From contig OX621253.1 in assembly GCA_951640165.1 (NCBI GenBank), positions 28,491,469 through 28,555,468 on the forward strand: DNA of 64,000 bases. Direction: 5' to 3'. The DNA is from Pseudoips prasinana (Eukaryota; Arthropoda; Insecta; Lepidoptera; Nolidae). Positions 54,878-64,000 of the stretch are shown here, piece after piece (within the stretch, counting starts at the first letter, position 1; each line of letters starts with the position of its first letter). The notes beneath the pieces were generated by a model that was not told the DNA's origin, made no database searches, and was given only the letters and a program-made list of their open reading frames with translations. The position numbers were made by a program, and so were the translations under genes.

Positions 54878-54958
54878 CAAACGCCAGCACATCAATCTAC
54901 CCCAATCTGTCAAATTTCCCCAATTGAAAGTGAACCTTATGTTCTTGAGATAAAGCCG
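54878..54958. mobile_element. MITE-1 copy 7, truncated
   Basis: Left half only: CAAACGCCAGCACATCAATC to about GATAAAGCCGAACC, after TA (54876-54877). Confidence 0.7.
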
Positions 54959-55157
54959 AACCTGTTATGGCTTGACCCACATGGATAAAATAATTAAAGT
55001 CCAACTAAATCGTATTTTTTAAAGGACGATAATTTCGAATAACGGGATGTTCTCTTACAGGATAAAAATATTGTTATGACTGAACGCTGTCGAATAAGAG
55101 ATTTTATTCAAATTGCTTGAGAGAAATTGATTGTTTGTTCTTGATGATTACTTCATA

Positions 55158-55492
55158 ATATTAATAATAATGTCCTCCCGACCGAATTTTCGGCCACGGC
55201 GGCCAGTCTCAATGGAAACTAGCCAATTGCGCAGGACATATTATAGTGCACAAGTGTGTGCGCAAACACAGGGGCACTTCAGGGACGACTAGTGACCCGA
55301 CCGGAAAGAGATCAGGTACAGGATCGACGGCTTTACGTGCTCTGCGAGGCACGGGGGTGTAATACCGCCAACTCCCAGACTTCGGGCTGATACTGAGAAA
55401 TTTATTTTACGGAAACATCCCATAATCACTTTTATATCCGACTCGGGACCTACCGCACCTCCTAATTATTGTGTTAAACTCAATGACTATGG
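55158..55492 (-). mobile_element. SINE-4 copy 2
   Basis: AATAATAATGTCCTCCCGAC, CGGCCACGGCGGCCAGTCTC, GTAATACCGCCAACTCCCAG. The head at the right is degraded. Confidence 0.72.
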
Positions 55493-55516
55493 GTCTCTGA
55501 TTACATTCTGTCTTAA

Positions 55517-56367
55517 CCCTTAACTGTAGTGGTGAAAAATAGTCACACTTCTTCAGTTATGGGTCCACGGGACCCGCCTATTTTTGGCTTAAAATAAAAC
55601 AAAAAACAAAGTAAATCATACACTTTTTTATTAAGTAAACTTTACATTGAAATATTAACCATCGTAATATTAAACACAATAAACAATAGAGAATTTTTAA
55701 TCTTATATATAATAGCACTTCTTTGAATCAGTTTTTATTGACTTAAACTAAAAACATGCTTTCGTAAAAAAATACACCATAAGCTGATAACCTAGTTATA
55801 AGCAAGAATTGCATACCTTTTTTGCACATATAGGTAATGCAAATAGACACTCTACACTTCGGACATAAGTGTAAAGTCTTCGTTGTCTTGTTTGGCGCAC
55901 AGAAAGAGCATCTTTCTATATTCCTCTTCGATACCACAATCTTCTCTTCATTGTCATAAAACTTATTTTCTGAGTGGATGGTCGGAGCATTTTTTTAGGA
56001 TGTGGGAGAATTGCTGCCGTTTTGATCTATATCACTATCAGATTCAGCATTCAACCATTGCTCTAATATACTATCTCTACTTGCAGACCCGCCATCAACA
56101 ATAACAAAAATAACAATAAATCTAAAAATAACAAAAACTAAAAAAGTTACGTAAGTTCTATAGTTGTGGGCCCCACGGACCCGCACGCATACCAAACCAA
56201 TACTCACTTTAGTAATAGCGAGCGAAACGCGTAAGTTCCCCTCCGCAAGCTTCGGCCTACTGTCGGAAGGTACCTAGGAGCGCGGGGCACTGAGGCACCC
56301 GTCGTATTTTTGACATGCGTTTAAAGATTGAACATGGGTCCCCTAGACCCACGACTACAGTTAAGGG
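55517..56367 (-). mobile_element. Internally deleted piggyBac-like element 3
   Basis: 851 bp between TTAA at 55513-55516 and 56368-56371. Ends CCCTTAACTGTAGT and ACTACAGTTAAGGG. Subterminal GGGTCCACGGGACCC-like motifs on both sides. The coding strand is minus. It holds the start and end of a transposase with the catalytic middle gone. Confidence 0.88.
55743..56110 (-). pseudogene. piggyBac-type transposase remnant: N-terminus joined to zinc domain
   Basis: On the minus strand an acidic N-terminal segment (SRDSILEQWLNAESDSDID) runs to a TAA, and the same frame continues past it into VSKRNIERCSFCAPNKTTKT and LCPKCRVSICITYMC, the cysteine-rich C-terminal domain. The whole DDE core is absent, so it cannot cut DNA. 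It is a natural deletion derivative. The only interruption in the frame between the two domains is that single stop. Confidence 0.75.
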
Positions 56368-56532
56368 TTAACGTTTCGGAGGCTTGAACCGTACTGGCTT
56401 GGTATTCTCAATTTTAAATTAGCCTATCACATTGATAAAATGTATAGCCTGTGATGTGTGCTTTTTTGGGTGAAGAAAAAACGAGAAACTCGCGTCAGCA
56501 TCACCGCACGCTTCCCATAAGCTATTATATAT

Positions 56533-57156
56533 ATAATAGTTGTGCCCCCCGGTTTTACCCGTGTTAAATTTTATATATTTTATAATCATTATATATACAA
56601 ATTATCATGGCATAGCGTTCATTTGCTCAAAGAGCAGCCCAACTAGGGAAGTACCTCCACCTTACAGAAGACATTCCTTAATTATAACATTCATAATTTT
56701 AATGTTGTGTTTCCGAGTGTGAGTAAGGTCGCCAGAGCTCATTGGGGTGGGGGGAAGGCAACACTTTTGCTGACTTTTAAAGGCCGGCAACGCACCCGCG
56801 ACACCTTTGGTGTTGCGAGTGTCCATGGGCGGCGGTGATCACTTGCCATCAGGTGACCCACTTGCTCGCTTGCCGCCCTCTTATATATAAAAAAAGCTCC
56901 TCCCACGTAGGTGATAGCGTGATAATATGTAGCCTATATGTTGACCCAACCTTTAAGTACTATTCATGCAACATTTGAAGTAAATCCATGCCGTAGTTTT
57001 TGAGTTTAGCTCGGATATACATACAGACAAACAGACAAAAATTCTAAAAACTATATTGTTGGCTTCGATATCGATTGTAGATCACGCCCCGAGTATCTTT
57101 TTAAAAAAATATTCAATGCACTGTTTTGACTTACCTACGATTTTATTATATGTATA
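56533..57156 (-). mobile_element. Helitron-like family A split by retroposon W
   Basis: Left piece CCCCCCGGTTTTACCCGTGT to ACAAATTATCA (about 56533-56603), then retroposon W, then AGCTCCTCCCACGTAGGTGA to ATTATATGTATAGA (56897-57156). Confidence 0.7.
56604..56896 (+). mobile_element. Retroposon W copy 3
   Basis: CATAGCGTTCATTTGCTCAA, GGTCGCCAGAGCTCATTGGG, AAAGGCCGGCAACGCACCC, with an A-rich end. It interrupts Helitron A, the reverse of the arrangement at 15330-15731. Confidence 0.68.
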
Positions 57157-58266
57157 GATACTGTGTATATATTTACATAAGATATACCTCCGTGCGTTAT
57201 TCGTATACGTTATATATATAAAAGCGTAACAGGGCATAGCAACACATTCAGTCTTCATCATTTTGGTAAATAAGCAGTATGAAATGGGAATTCAATAAAA
57301 TCTGGTTTGACACAGTTTGACAGAAATAAAAATTTTAAATTTATAAGTAACAACAAAATATAATTTCTTTCAAGTAAATCACAATATGTTCTTCCACAAA
57401 TAAGATTACTTTAGTCCAAAACTTCCTTCCTTTCCTTGGTTCGTTTAATTAATAGCGATTCGTCGCAAAAGTAGTGCGCTGATGGTTCCAGTTCAAAACG
57501 CCTCTCTAAGATGGCCGTCCCGCTACCATCGACACGACGCGGACGCTCCGCTAGAGTGACCCGTGTATGTCTCTCTTAATGAAAAAGTTTAATCGATGCG
57601 CCGACATATACAATGAGACCTATATCCAATGTAAACTGTACTCTATTATATTGTAGATTATTTAGATTAGAAGAGTAAAAAAAAAATCACTCCATTTATT
57701 ATCTTATAATATTTTCTTACTTATTAGACCCGGTCGACACAGAGAGCTGGATTTAGTAAATTTTTAAAACAATAGCGTCTGAAAGTCGCCCGGCAAAAAG
57801 ATATGGTGAGGAAGCGAAGCATTTAATCTCGACCTCATTACTTGACCAGTAATGAAAGTCCATCTTAAAATTACGATCATTTGGAATAATGGGATATTCT
57901 CTCATGGATTCATATGTCTGAAGTAAAAATATAGATTATAGAGCGCAATATATTACCCTGATCCTTTTGGAACATCAAGCTGAATTTCCTCTGAATCCAA
58001 TATGTATTTTTATTGCCTTGTGGGCACCGAATGGGCCCCATATTGGGCATTTTACACAAAGGTTGAAAGACTAAGAATTATGGGTATCTACTTTGGGAAG
58101 TAATGTTGTAAAATGGGCATTTAATAGTTTTCTTTGTTCAGCCTATGGGGATTATAAAAAGAACCGACAATTCTTTATGAGGGGGAAGATAGAAAAATAA
58201 ACGCAATGCAGAATTTATTGTCATCTAGGATTTTCTCGAAAATCCTTATTAATTGGAATACAAGTA
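57157..58266. other. Repeat-flanked spacer, no supported gene
   Basis: 57157-57215 and 57606-57660 match 63866-63970 in order, with about 390 bp extra between them (57216-57605). No ORF or domain in the extra piece. The remainder to 58266 is AT-rich and unrecognised. Confidence 0.45.
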
Positions 58267-58397
58267 ACAAACACCAGCACATCCACCTACCTCAATCTGT
58301 CAATTTTTTTTTATAGATTTTCTATCACGAAAGCATAAGGTTCACTTTCAATTGGGGAAATTTGACAGATTGGGGTAGCTTGATGTGCTGGCGTCTG
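58267..58397. mobile_element. MITE-1 copy 8
   Basis: The left end is diverged (ACAAACACCAGCACATCC); the right end is intact (GATGTGCTGGCGTCTG, then TA). Confidence 0.8.
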
Positions 58398-59040
58398 TAC
58401 ATAAATAAAGTATGAAATCAGTACTTACCGTCTAGTTCACGTAGGTAGGGAAGACCGGGGATAGTTGACTATAATAGGGGTAGGTAGACTAACTGCAAAA
58501 AACTCGTCAGCAGTACGAGTGTTGCGTTATTCGATCACAACCGAGTATTACCTTCCGTGCCCCACTCATTCGTTCGAAGTACCTTATCGCGGTCGCACGT
58601 CGTTTGGGAATGGCAACACGTTTTTAGTTTTTTAATCTTTTAAGTACCATTTTTATACTTTGCATTTTTTGATTCGAGGACTAAACGTTTTATGTGAGCT
58701 ATTGCTCCATACGCCAGAGCATTTGGTGAGTGCATATGTATGATATTTCATATCTTATTTTACAAGTCTGCCGTATGGTTTAGGTTAGCTCCGCGATTAG
58801 AATATAAAATTACATATGGGGCTGGTAGATCATTTTTTTACGGGGCTGATTAAATTATTATTATATATACCAACACTCCTGAAAAAGAAAATCTTATGGA
58901 AAGAAAACAGAAACAAACACGAAAATAAACTTTTAAGAACAGAAAAATGGACACCACGGAAGACTACATGAAAACACAAAAATACAAGATAATAAGAATA
59001 AGAACATGAGAACAGAAAATAAGAATATCGGAAAAGATAA

Positions 59041-59552
59041 AAAAAACTTCGTTTAAAAAAACCGACTTCAAATACTAAAAAGTATAAAAAAATATCTTAA
59101 TAAAGATTTAATTTAATACATCTCTTATGCAAACCTAATACCTTTAATATTAATAAAATACTATAATATGTATGTGACACCTATTGATAGGTTTGAAGTC
59201 AGTGCCAAGCCAAATGTAAGGTATTAATATTTTACATATTTTTATGATAAAGTTTCATATGTTTCACATAAATTTACATTGTTCTTTAAGATTATTTACG
59301 AAGGTTAATCTTTAGTGTGAGAATTTCATTACAAAGTAAGGAAGCTGTTTGTAAAATTTACTTTTATTTTGCTTAGGGCTTGGCACCGACTTCAAACCTA
59401 TCATTAGGTGTCACATACATATTATAGTATTTTATTAATATTAAAGGTATTAGGTTGTTTGCATAAGAGATGTATTAAATTAAATCTTTATTAAGATATT
59501 TTTTTATACTTTTTAGTATTTGAAGTCGGTTTTTTTAAACGAAGTTTTTTTT
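59041..59552. mobile_element. Long foldback element, about 510 bp
   Basis: Left arm 59041-59215 (AAAAAACTTCGTTTAAAAAA, ACCGACTTCAAATACTAAAA, TGTATGTGACACCTATTGAT) is complementary to the right arm (about 59385-59552), with few mismatches over some 170 bp. The centre is AT-rich without ORF. Confidence 0.8.
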
Positions 59553-59847
59553 ATTTGTTACTTTTTAGTGTCTAGCTATGAGTAGGCCTACGAAAGGTGC
59601 CACGGGCCTCAAAAATATAGGTCGCAACAAACGGAAACGGAAAAATCACATACGTTTAATCTTCCGAAAAAAAGTTGTTCGAAATTATATATTTCACGTT
59701 CTTGTGCGAAAGTGAATGAAATTTGTCTGAGCAGAGGGCTGTTAGACTAGGTCTTATTAATGATCGATTAGCCAACGAGTCTGCTGAGCAGAGGGCTAGG
59801 TCGTATTGATAATCAAGTAGACAACGAGTCTTCTGAGCCTATATAAT
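59553..59847. other. Spacer inside the 3.9-kb element
   Basis: A short frame from 59578 (MSRPTKGATGLKN, then KRKRKNH) might be a transposase N-terminus but is too short to name. Two direct copies of an AGCAGAGGGCT...CAACGAGTCTTCTGAG block lie at 59730-59840. Confidence 0.35.
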
Positions 59848-60460
59848 AAAAAAAACCGGCTGAGTTCGAGTCGGTATCGCCCATGAAGGGTTCCCTAGCA
59901 GCAAGTATTTGAGTTGATAGAATGAAAGGTAAATTGCTGTTTACGATTTATGTCTATAATTTTTATTTTGTGTTTTAATTTGTTATTATGTTTATGTATT
60001 TAATTTCCGGTGGAAGTTTGCATGGTAATGTACATCATATATTTTTGAAAGTTTTATCATTCTCTTTCTTTGGAAATTACAGGAGGGGACACTCATTTTA
60101 CGTCTTTGGAAGTGTCTCTCGCGCGAACTATTCAGTAAAGAAAATTATATTAGAAACCTCAGTATCATTTTTAAAGACAATAGATACCCCACGTGTACGG
60201 GTTTGATGAAAAAAACCTTTGAGTTTCAGCTAAGTATGGGGAACCCCCAAATTATTTTTAAATATTATGTGATAGTTAGATTTTCACAGAATACATCTAA
60301 TTACCAAGTTTCAACATTTATAGTTTCGGAAAAAGTAGCTGTAACATACGAACGGACAGACAGACATGACGAATTCATACGGGTCCCACTTTTGCCACTT
60401 GGATACGGAACCCTAAAAATGGCAGGTATTCCGCATCAAACTAAAGAAGAATTACGTAAA
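59848..60460 (-). repeat. RTE-like repeat X, copy 2
   Basis: AACCGGCTGAGTTCGAGTCG to GTTTCGGAAAAAGTAGCTGT, GGACAGACAGACATGACGAA and CGGAACCCTAAAAATGGCAG, reverse to 9230-9655. The end TTCCGCATCAAACTAAAGAA recurs at 60959, so the copy is duplicated or continues at 60641-61085 after the Helitron-like insert. Confidence 0.5.
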
Positions 60461-60639
60461 TCACACTAATATTATAAAGGTAAAAAGTTTGTGAGTGTGT
60501 ATGTTTGTTACCTCTTCACGTCTAAACGGCTGGAACGATTTTAATAAAATTTGTTATTGGAGTTAGCTGACATCCTGGATTAACACAAATGCTATAATTT
60601 ATATAGTTTAACGTAGGTAAAACCGCGGGACACAGCTTG
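60461..60639 (+). mobile_element. Helitron-like family B with exact A^T empty site
   Basis: 179 bp, TCACACTAATATTATAAAGG to CGCGGGACACAG, CTTG. It lies between A (60460) and T (60640). Removing it gives ACGTAAATCGGTTAAT; the related copy at 60988 reads ACGTAAATCGGATCAT. Confidence 0.82.
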
Positions 60640-60640
60640 T

Positions 60641-61085
60641 CGGTTAATATATCTCAGCGTAATTGGTGTACGTACAAGCATAAAAAATGCGCTTGTGCTA
60701 AAAGGTGCGCCTACATGCGCTTCCAAAAACAAGCTTATAAGCGTGTATTAAACGATAGTCGTCTGAAACTGTTATTTGTGTTCACACCAAGAAACCCTTG
60801 AACAGTATGAGTCTAGCTAGACTGATTAATATTTAAAAACGTGTGCCAAAAACAATTACAACGTCCACATAAACAAAAAATTTTTACAAAATTTTTCCTA
60901 AAATGAAAACTACTGGGCCAATCTATATAAAAATTTTATGGGACCAAATGGCAACTATTCCGCATCAAACTAAATAAGAATCACGTAAATCGGATCATAA
61001 TTCTCTGAGTTATCGGTGTACAAACATAAAAAAAAAATACCGGTGAACTTGAGAACCTCCTCCTTTGGAAGTCGGTTAAAAAAGG
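60641..61085. repeat. RTE-like repeat continuation
   Basis: AAACTACTGGGCCAATCTAT, ATTCCGCATCAAACTAAATA, AGTTATCGGTGTACAAACAT, GGAAGTCGGTTAAAAAAGG. Non-coding. Confidence 0.4.
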
Positions 61086-61347
61086 AAACGGCATACGAAA
61101 ACCAAAGACTAAAAGGAAAAGAAAAGGCCAAACGGAAAGAAAAAACTATTGTTGAGGATACTGGTGAGAATAATAATGACGATGCAGTCGATTCGGATAA
61201 CATTGATTCCGATAGCATGATTTGCTGCACTAAATCCTATGCTGATAGTGTTCCTGCTGAGCAATGGATTCAATCAATCAGGTAAATTTTGGGCCCATTC
61301 TAAATGTATGAGAGGTAATCAGATATTCTTTGAATGCAGACAGCACC
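61060..61347 (+). pseudogene. Pogo/Tigger-like transposase C-terminus
   Basis: RLKGKEKAKRKEKTIVEDTG, an acidic run DDAVDSDNIDSDS, then CCTKSYADSVPAEQWIQ in one frame and KFWAHSKCMRGNQIFFEC in the next. The C..C / W.H..C layout matches the small zinc-finger tail found after the DDE domain in insect pogo-type transposases. A stop at 61283-61285 and a frame change break it; no catalytic domain remains upstream. Confidence 0.55.
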
Positions 61348-61714
61348 TCAGACATTGAAGACTGATAATGAATTGTCTGATTTATTTTATAAAAACTTGC
61401 GAACAAACATGAGTAAGACTGATTTTATAAGTTTGATTAAAAGATAAGTGACGTGATTAAAATCCTGTATATTTGTAGGTAAATATTTTATTTAAGTTGT
61501 CATTGATTGTGCATTTATTTAAAATCGTTTCCTATGATTGTAAATAATTCAATATTTCTTCTTTAAATAAGAGTATATTTTCAAATATAAGCTCATTATT
61601 TTGTCAAAGAAATGCTAAGAAATATTTGAACCCGATTGAAGTTTACGATAATAAAAAGCTCAATTATATGAAACAATATTTAATTATTTGCCTCTTTTCA
61701 TGATTTGACTCTAA
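61348..61714. other. 3' part of the 3.9-kb element
   Basis: AT-rich, non-coding; nothing further recognised. Confidence 0.4.
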
Positions 61715-61942
61715 TCTATACTAATATTATAAAGAGGTAACGTTTGTGACGTTGTAAGGGATAATCTCTGGATCTACTGAACCGATTTGAAAATTATTTT
61801 ACCTATAGAAAGCTACGTTATTGTGGAGTGTCATACGCTATGATTCATCATCATAATTTTTATTTATCCCGAAGTATTACGCGGGACAAAGGGCGGGGCC
61901 AAAAATTTTATATCGTGGAACGAAGTCCGCAGGCAGTGCTAG
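61715..61942 (+). mobile_element. Helitron-like element, tandem pair copy 1
   Basis: TCTATACTAATATTATAAAG to AACGAAGTCCGCAGGCAGTG, CTAG. 228 bp, resembling the Lep1-type ends known from Lepidoptera. Confidence 0.7.
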
Positions 61943-62117
61943 TCTCACTAATATTATAGAGGCAAAAGTTTACAAGTTTGGACGTTTGGATATCTGTTGC
62001 TCTTTCACGGCAAAACGGCCGAACCGATTTGGCTGAACGTTTTAATCGCGATGGCTTATACCTTGGATTAGGACATAAGCTACATATTATACGGGCGAAG
62101 CCGCGGGCAACAGCTAG
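61943..62117 (+). mobile_element. Helitron-like element, tandem pair copy 2
   Basis: TCTCACTAATATTATAGAGG to CGAAGCCGCGGGCAACAG, CTAG, then T. It starts exactly where copy 1 ends. Confidence 0.72.
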
Positions 62118-62381
62118 TTGCTACATAAGTCAACTTACCCCTGGTATCTGGTCTACCTACCCCGGTTTAGGGGTAGATTGACTAAGAATTAGTGTTTTAC
62201 AAAATGCACTAAATTATCAATATTAAACTAAACAAGGACTAGACGTTACATATTTTATAAGGTTAATAGTTATTCTATCAATCAATATTGTTATTTTGTC
62301 TTTATGTCTCCAAAAATCAAAAATATGCACTATTAAGTAAAAACCAAGTCAACTATCCCCGGTCTCCCGTAATCACAGTTT

Positions 62382-62417
62382 GACTGCACGTGTGGCGCAG
62401 CGGCTAAAACAGTCGCC
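62382..62417 (+). repeat. SINE-3 head fragment
   Basis: GACTGCACGTGTGGCGCAGC with CGGCTAAAACAGTCGCC, 36 bp, beside the end of the 3.9-kb element. Confidence 0.7.
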
Positions 62418-62448
62418 ACTAGTGAGGGCGCTGTCTTTAAAAAAAAAA

Positions 62449-62685
62449 CTACTTACTTACTTAATTATCGCATGGGCAGTGGTTACCCTAGTGTCAAAAT
62501 TGTTCAAGCCGCCCAGTAGGCTTCTGACGTGGCTTAACGACTGTTGTCTAATGACTACAACCGAGACCGACAGCGTAACGTGCCCTCCGAACCACGGAGA
62601 CGCTCAGATATTAAACCACTTTGGCGGTCACCCATCTATGGACTGACCGGGAGCCGCGAGAGCATCTAGTTGTGAGCTAGATGCT
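62449..62685 (-). mobile_element. 5S-rRNA-like SINE, copy 5
   Basis: Reverse copy with a TACTTACTTACTTAA tail at left and TATGGACTGACCGGGAGCC, GAGCATCTAG at right. AAACTACTTACT on both sides may be its target duplication. Confidence 0.7.
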
Positions 62686-62921
62686 AAACTACTTACTTTC
62701 CGTTTTTAAAATAAGCACTTAAAGTACCTAGTATTATGTTTCAAATACACACATTTTGTTGATTTGATTGCGTCTACTTATTCTCTTTAGCATTCTATTC
62801 CTAGTTGGCATTTTTCATAAAAGCATTCTCTTCAATTTGCTTTCTTTATTTTTAGACTTAACCGTGTGGGTTCCGGCCTAGAAAGAATAACAGCGACTAA
62901 GGGACAGCGCAGACAGAGAGG
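62686..62921. other. Spacer before the tandem array
   Basis: A TTCTTTATTTTTAG acceptor-like sequence (62842-62855) precedes GACTTAACCGTGTGGG, but no coding exon is supported. Confidence 0.35.
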
Positions 62922-63485
62922 AGCACAGCGGAGAGGATTTTATTAAGCCACTAGAAAATCAACTTTAAAATTATTAAAATAAAGTTCATATATGCTTAAA
63001 CATTATATGTTCGGGAGCGCAGCGGAGAGGATTTTATTAAGCCACTAGAAAATCAACTTTAAAATTATTAAAATAAAGTTCATATATGCTTAAACATTAT
63101 ATGTTCGGGAGCGCAGCGGAGAGGATTTTATTAAGCCACTAGAAAATCAACTTTAAAATTATTAAAATAAAGTTCATATATGCTTAAACATTATATGTTC
63201 GGGAGCACAGCGGAGAGGATTTTATTAAGCCACTAGAAAATCAACTTTAAAATTATTAAAATAAAGTTCATATATGCTTAAACATTATATGTTCGGGAGC
63301 ACAGCGGAGAGGATTTTATTAAGCCACTAGAAAATCAACTTTAAAATTATTAAAATAAAGTTCATATATGCTTAAACATTATATGTTCGGGAGCGCAGCG
63401 GAGAGGATTTTATTAAGCCACTAGAAAATCAACTTTAAATTTATTAAAATAAAGTTCATATATGCTTAAACATTATATGCTCGGG
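62922..63485 (+). repeat. Six tandem copies of a 94-bp unit
   Basis: Units start at 62922, 63016, 63110, 63204, 63298 and 63392: AGCRCAGCGGAGAGGATTTT, ATTAAGCCACTAGAAAATCA, AAAGTTCATATATGCTTAAA, ending ATATGTTCGGG. Copies differ only at R (A in units 1, 4, 5; G in 2, 3, 6) and in a few bases of unit 6. An inverted partial unit follows at 63508-63545. Confidence 0.95.
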
Positions 63486-63551
63486 ACCACGCGAGTATTT
63501 TATCTCAGGTTCAAGCATATATGCACTTTATTTCTATAATTTTATAGTTGA

Positions 63552-63865
63552 CTAGCTGTGTCCCGCGGTTTTACCCGCGTCAAAACTTTATAAATTATCA
63601 CAGCTCCACCCCCGTAGGTGATAGCGTGATAATATGTACCCTATATGTTGACCCGACCTCTAAGTAATATTAATGCAAAATTTGAAGTAAATCCATGCAG
63701 TACTTTTTGAGTTTAGCCCGGACATACATACAGACAAACAGACAAAAATTCTAAAAACTATATTTTTGGCTTTGATATCGAGTGTAGCTCACGCCCCGAG
63801 TATCCTTTAAAAAAAATATTCAATGCACTGTTTTGACTTGCCTACGATTTTATTATATGTATAGA
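63552..63865 (-). mobile_element. Helitron-like family A, near complete
   Basis: 314 bp, reverse: CTAGCTGTGTCCCGCGG end at left, GATTTTATTATATGTATAGA at right, between A and T. Confidence 0.78.
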
Positions 63866-63973
63866 TACTGTGTATATATTTACATAAGATATACCTCCGT
63901 GCGTTATTCGTATACGTTATATATACAATGAGTACCTATATCTCAATGTAAACTGTACTCTATTATATTGTAG

Positions 63974-64000
63974 ACTGGCTGTTCCCCGCGGTTTTACCCG
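63974..64000 (-). mobile_element. Helitron-like family A, cut by window end
   Basis: CTGGCTGTTCCCCGCGGTTT and TACCCG: the 3' end of a reverse copy with CTAG changed to CTGG. Confidence 0.6.

Larger units (their letters stand above)
58448..62369 (+). mobile_element. Decayed 3.9-kb element, pogo/Tigger-like
   Basis: Ends GGGAAGACCGGGGATAGTTG and CAACTATCCCCGGTCTCCC with TA nearby on both sides (58446-58447, 62370-62371). A second motif pair, GGGGTAGGTAGACTAAC and TAGTCTACC-like CTACCTACCCCGG, lies inside. The 5' part is non-coding, and a transposase C-terminus remains at 61060-61347. The middle is filled with later repeats. Class inferred from the TA flanks and the C-terminal protein pattern; it could be another TA-targeting group. 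Confidence 0.6.

Noticed and set aside
62922..63485. CRISPR-like array
   Set aside because: Repeats are contiguous 94-bp units without variable spacers, in an animal genome.

Overview
This window looks like lepidopteran (moth or butterfly) nuclear DNA that is almost entirely transposable elements. Support from the sequence: short Helitron-like repeats that start TC, end CTAG after a CGCGG/CCGCG hairpin and sit between A and T; several tRNA-headed SINEs with ATT tails; 3' fragments of an RTE-type LINE with a TGATGATG tail; and three separate piggyBac-type elements at TTAA. I recognise these repeat types as common in Lepidoptera; the species cannot be told.

Only one piece of ordinary host gene is visible: the last coding exon (4969-5177, + strand) of a small secreted cysteine-rich protein with a trypsin-inhibitor-like (TIL) pattern. 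A SINE lies about 50 bases before its splice acceptor and a 255-bp inverted-repeat element lies in its 3' UTR. Everything else I can name is mobile.

Layout. 1-3560: two 5'-truncated LINEs and a SINE with a 5S-rRNA-like body. 3790-5600: MITEs, SINEs and the host exon. 5600-16030: LINE, SINE, MITE and Helitron fragments, with two perfect DNA palindromes at 11821-11958. 16035-32218: the centrepiece, a gypsy/errantivirus-type LTR retrotransposon with 343-bp LTRs that differ at one base and a CGCC target duplication. Its pol gene was hit twice: a near full-length CR1-group LINE (18104-23091) and a 3.5-kb piggyBac-like transposon (23431-26955). 32219-58400: dense nested SINEs, MITEs, Helitrons and LINE pieces, plus two decayed piggyBac-like elements (32900-34238, 55517-56367). 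58448-62369: a degenerate 3.9-kb element with pogo/Tigger-like traits, full of later insertions. 62922-63485: six tandem copies of a 94-bp unit. 63552-64000: Helitron-like repeats.

The best evidence is insertion archaeology. In many places one repeat sits inside another whose undamaged sequence is known from other copies in the window, so the empty site, target duplication and order of events can be read directly. That gives TA for the 135-bp MITE, CAG for a 181-bp MITE, A^T without duplication for the Helitron-like elements, TTAA for the piggyBac types, TAA for a Harbinger-type MITE, 11 bp for the 5S-like SINE and about 10 bp for the CR1-group LINE. No autonomous element is wholly intact as read. 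The 4,988-bp LINE and the 3.5-kb piggyBac each appear one small frame break away from intact. The gypsy has several breaks despite nearly identical LTRs.
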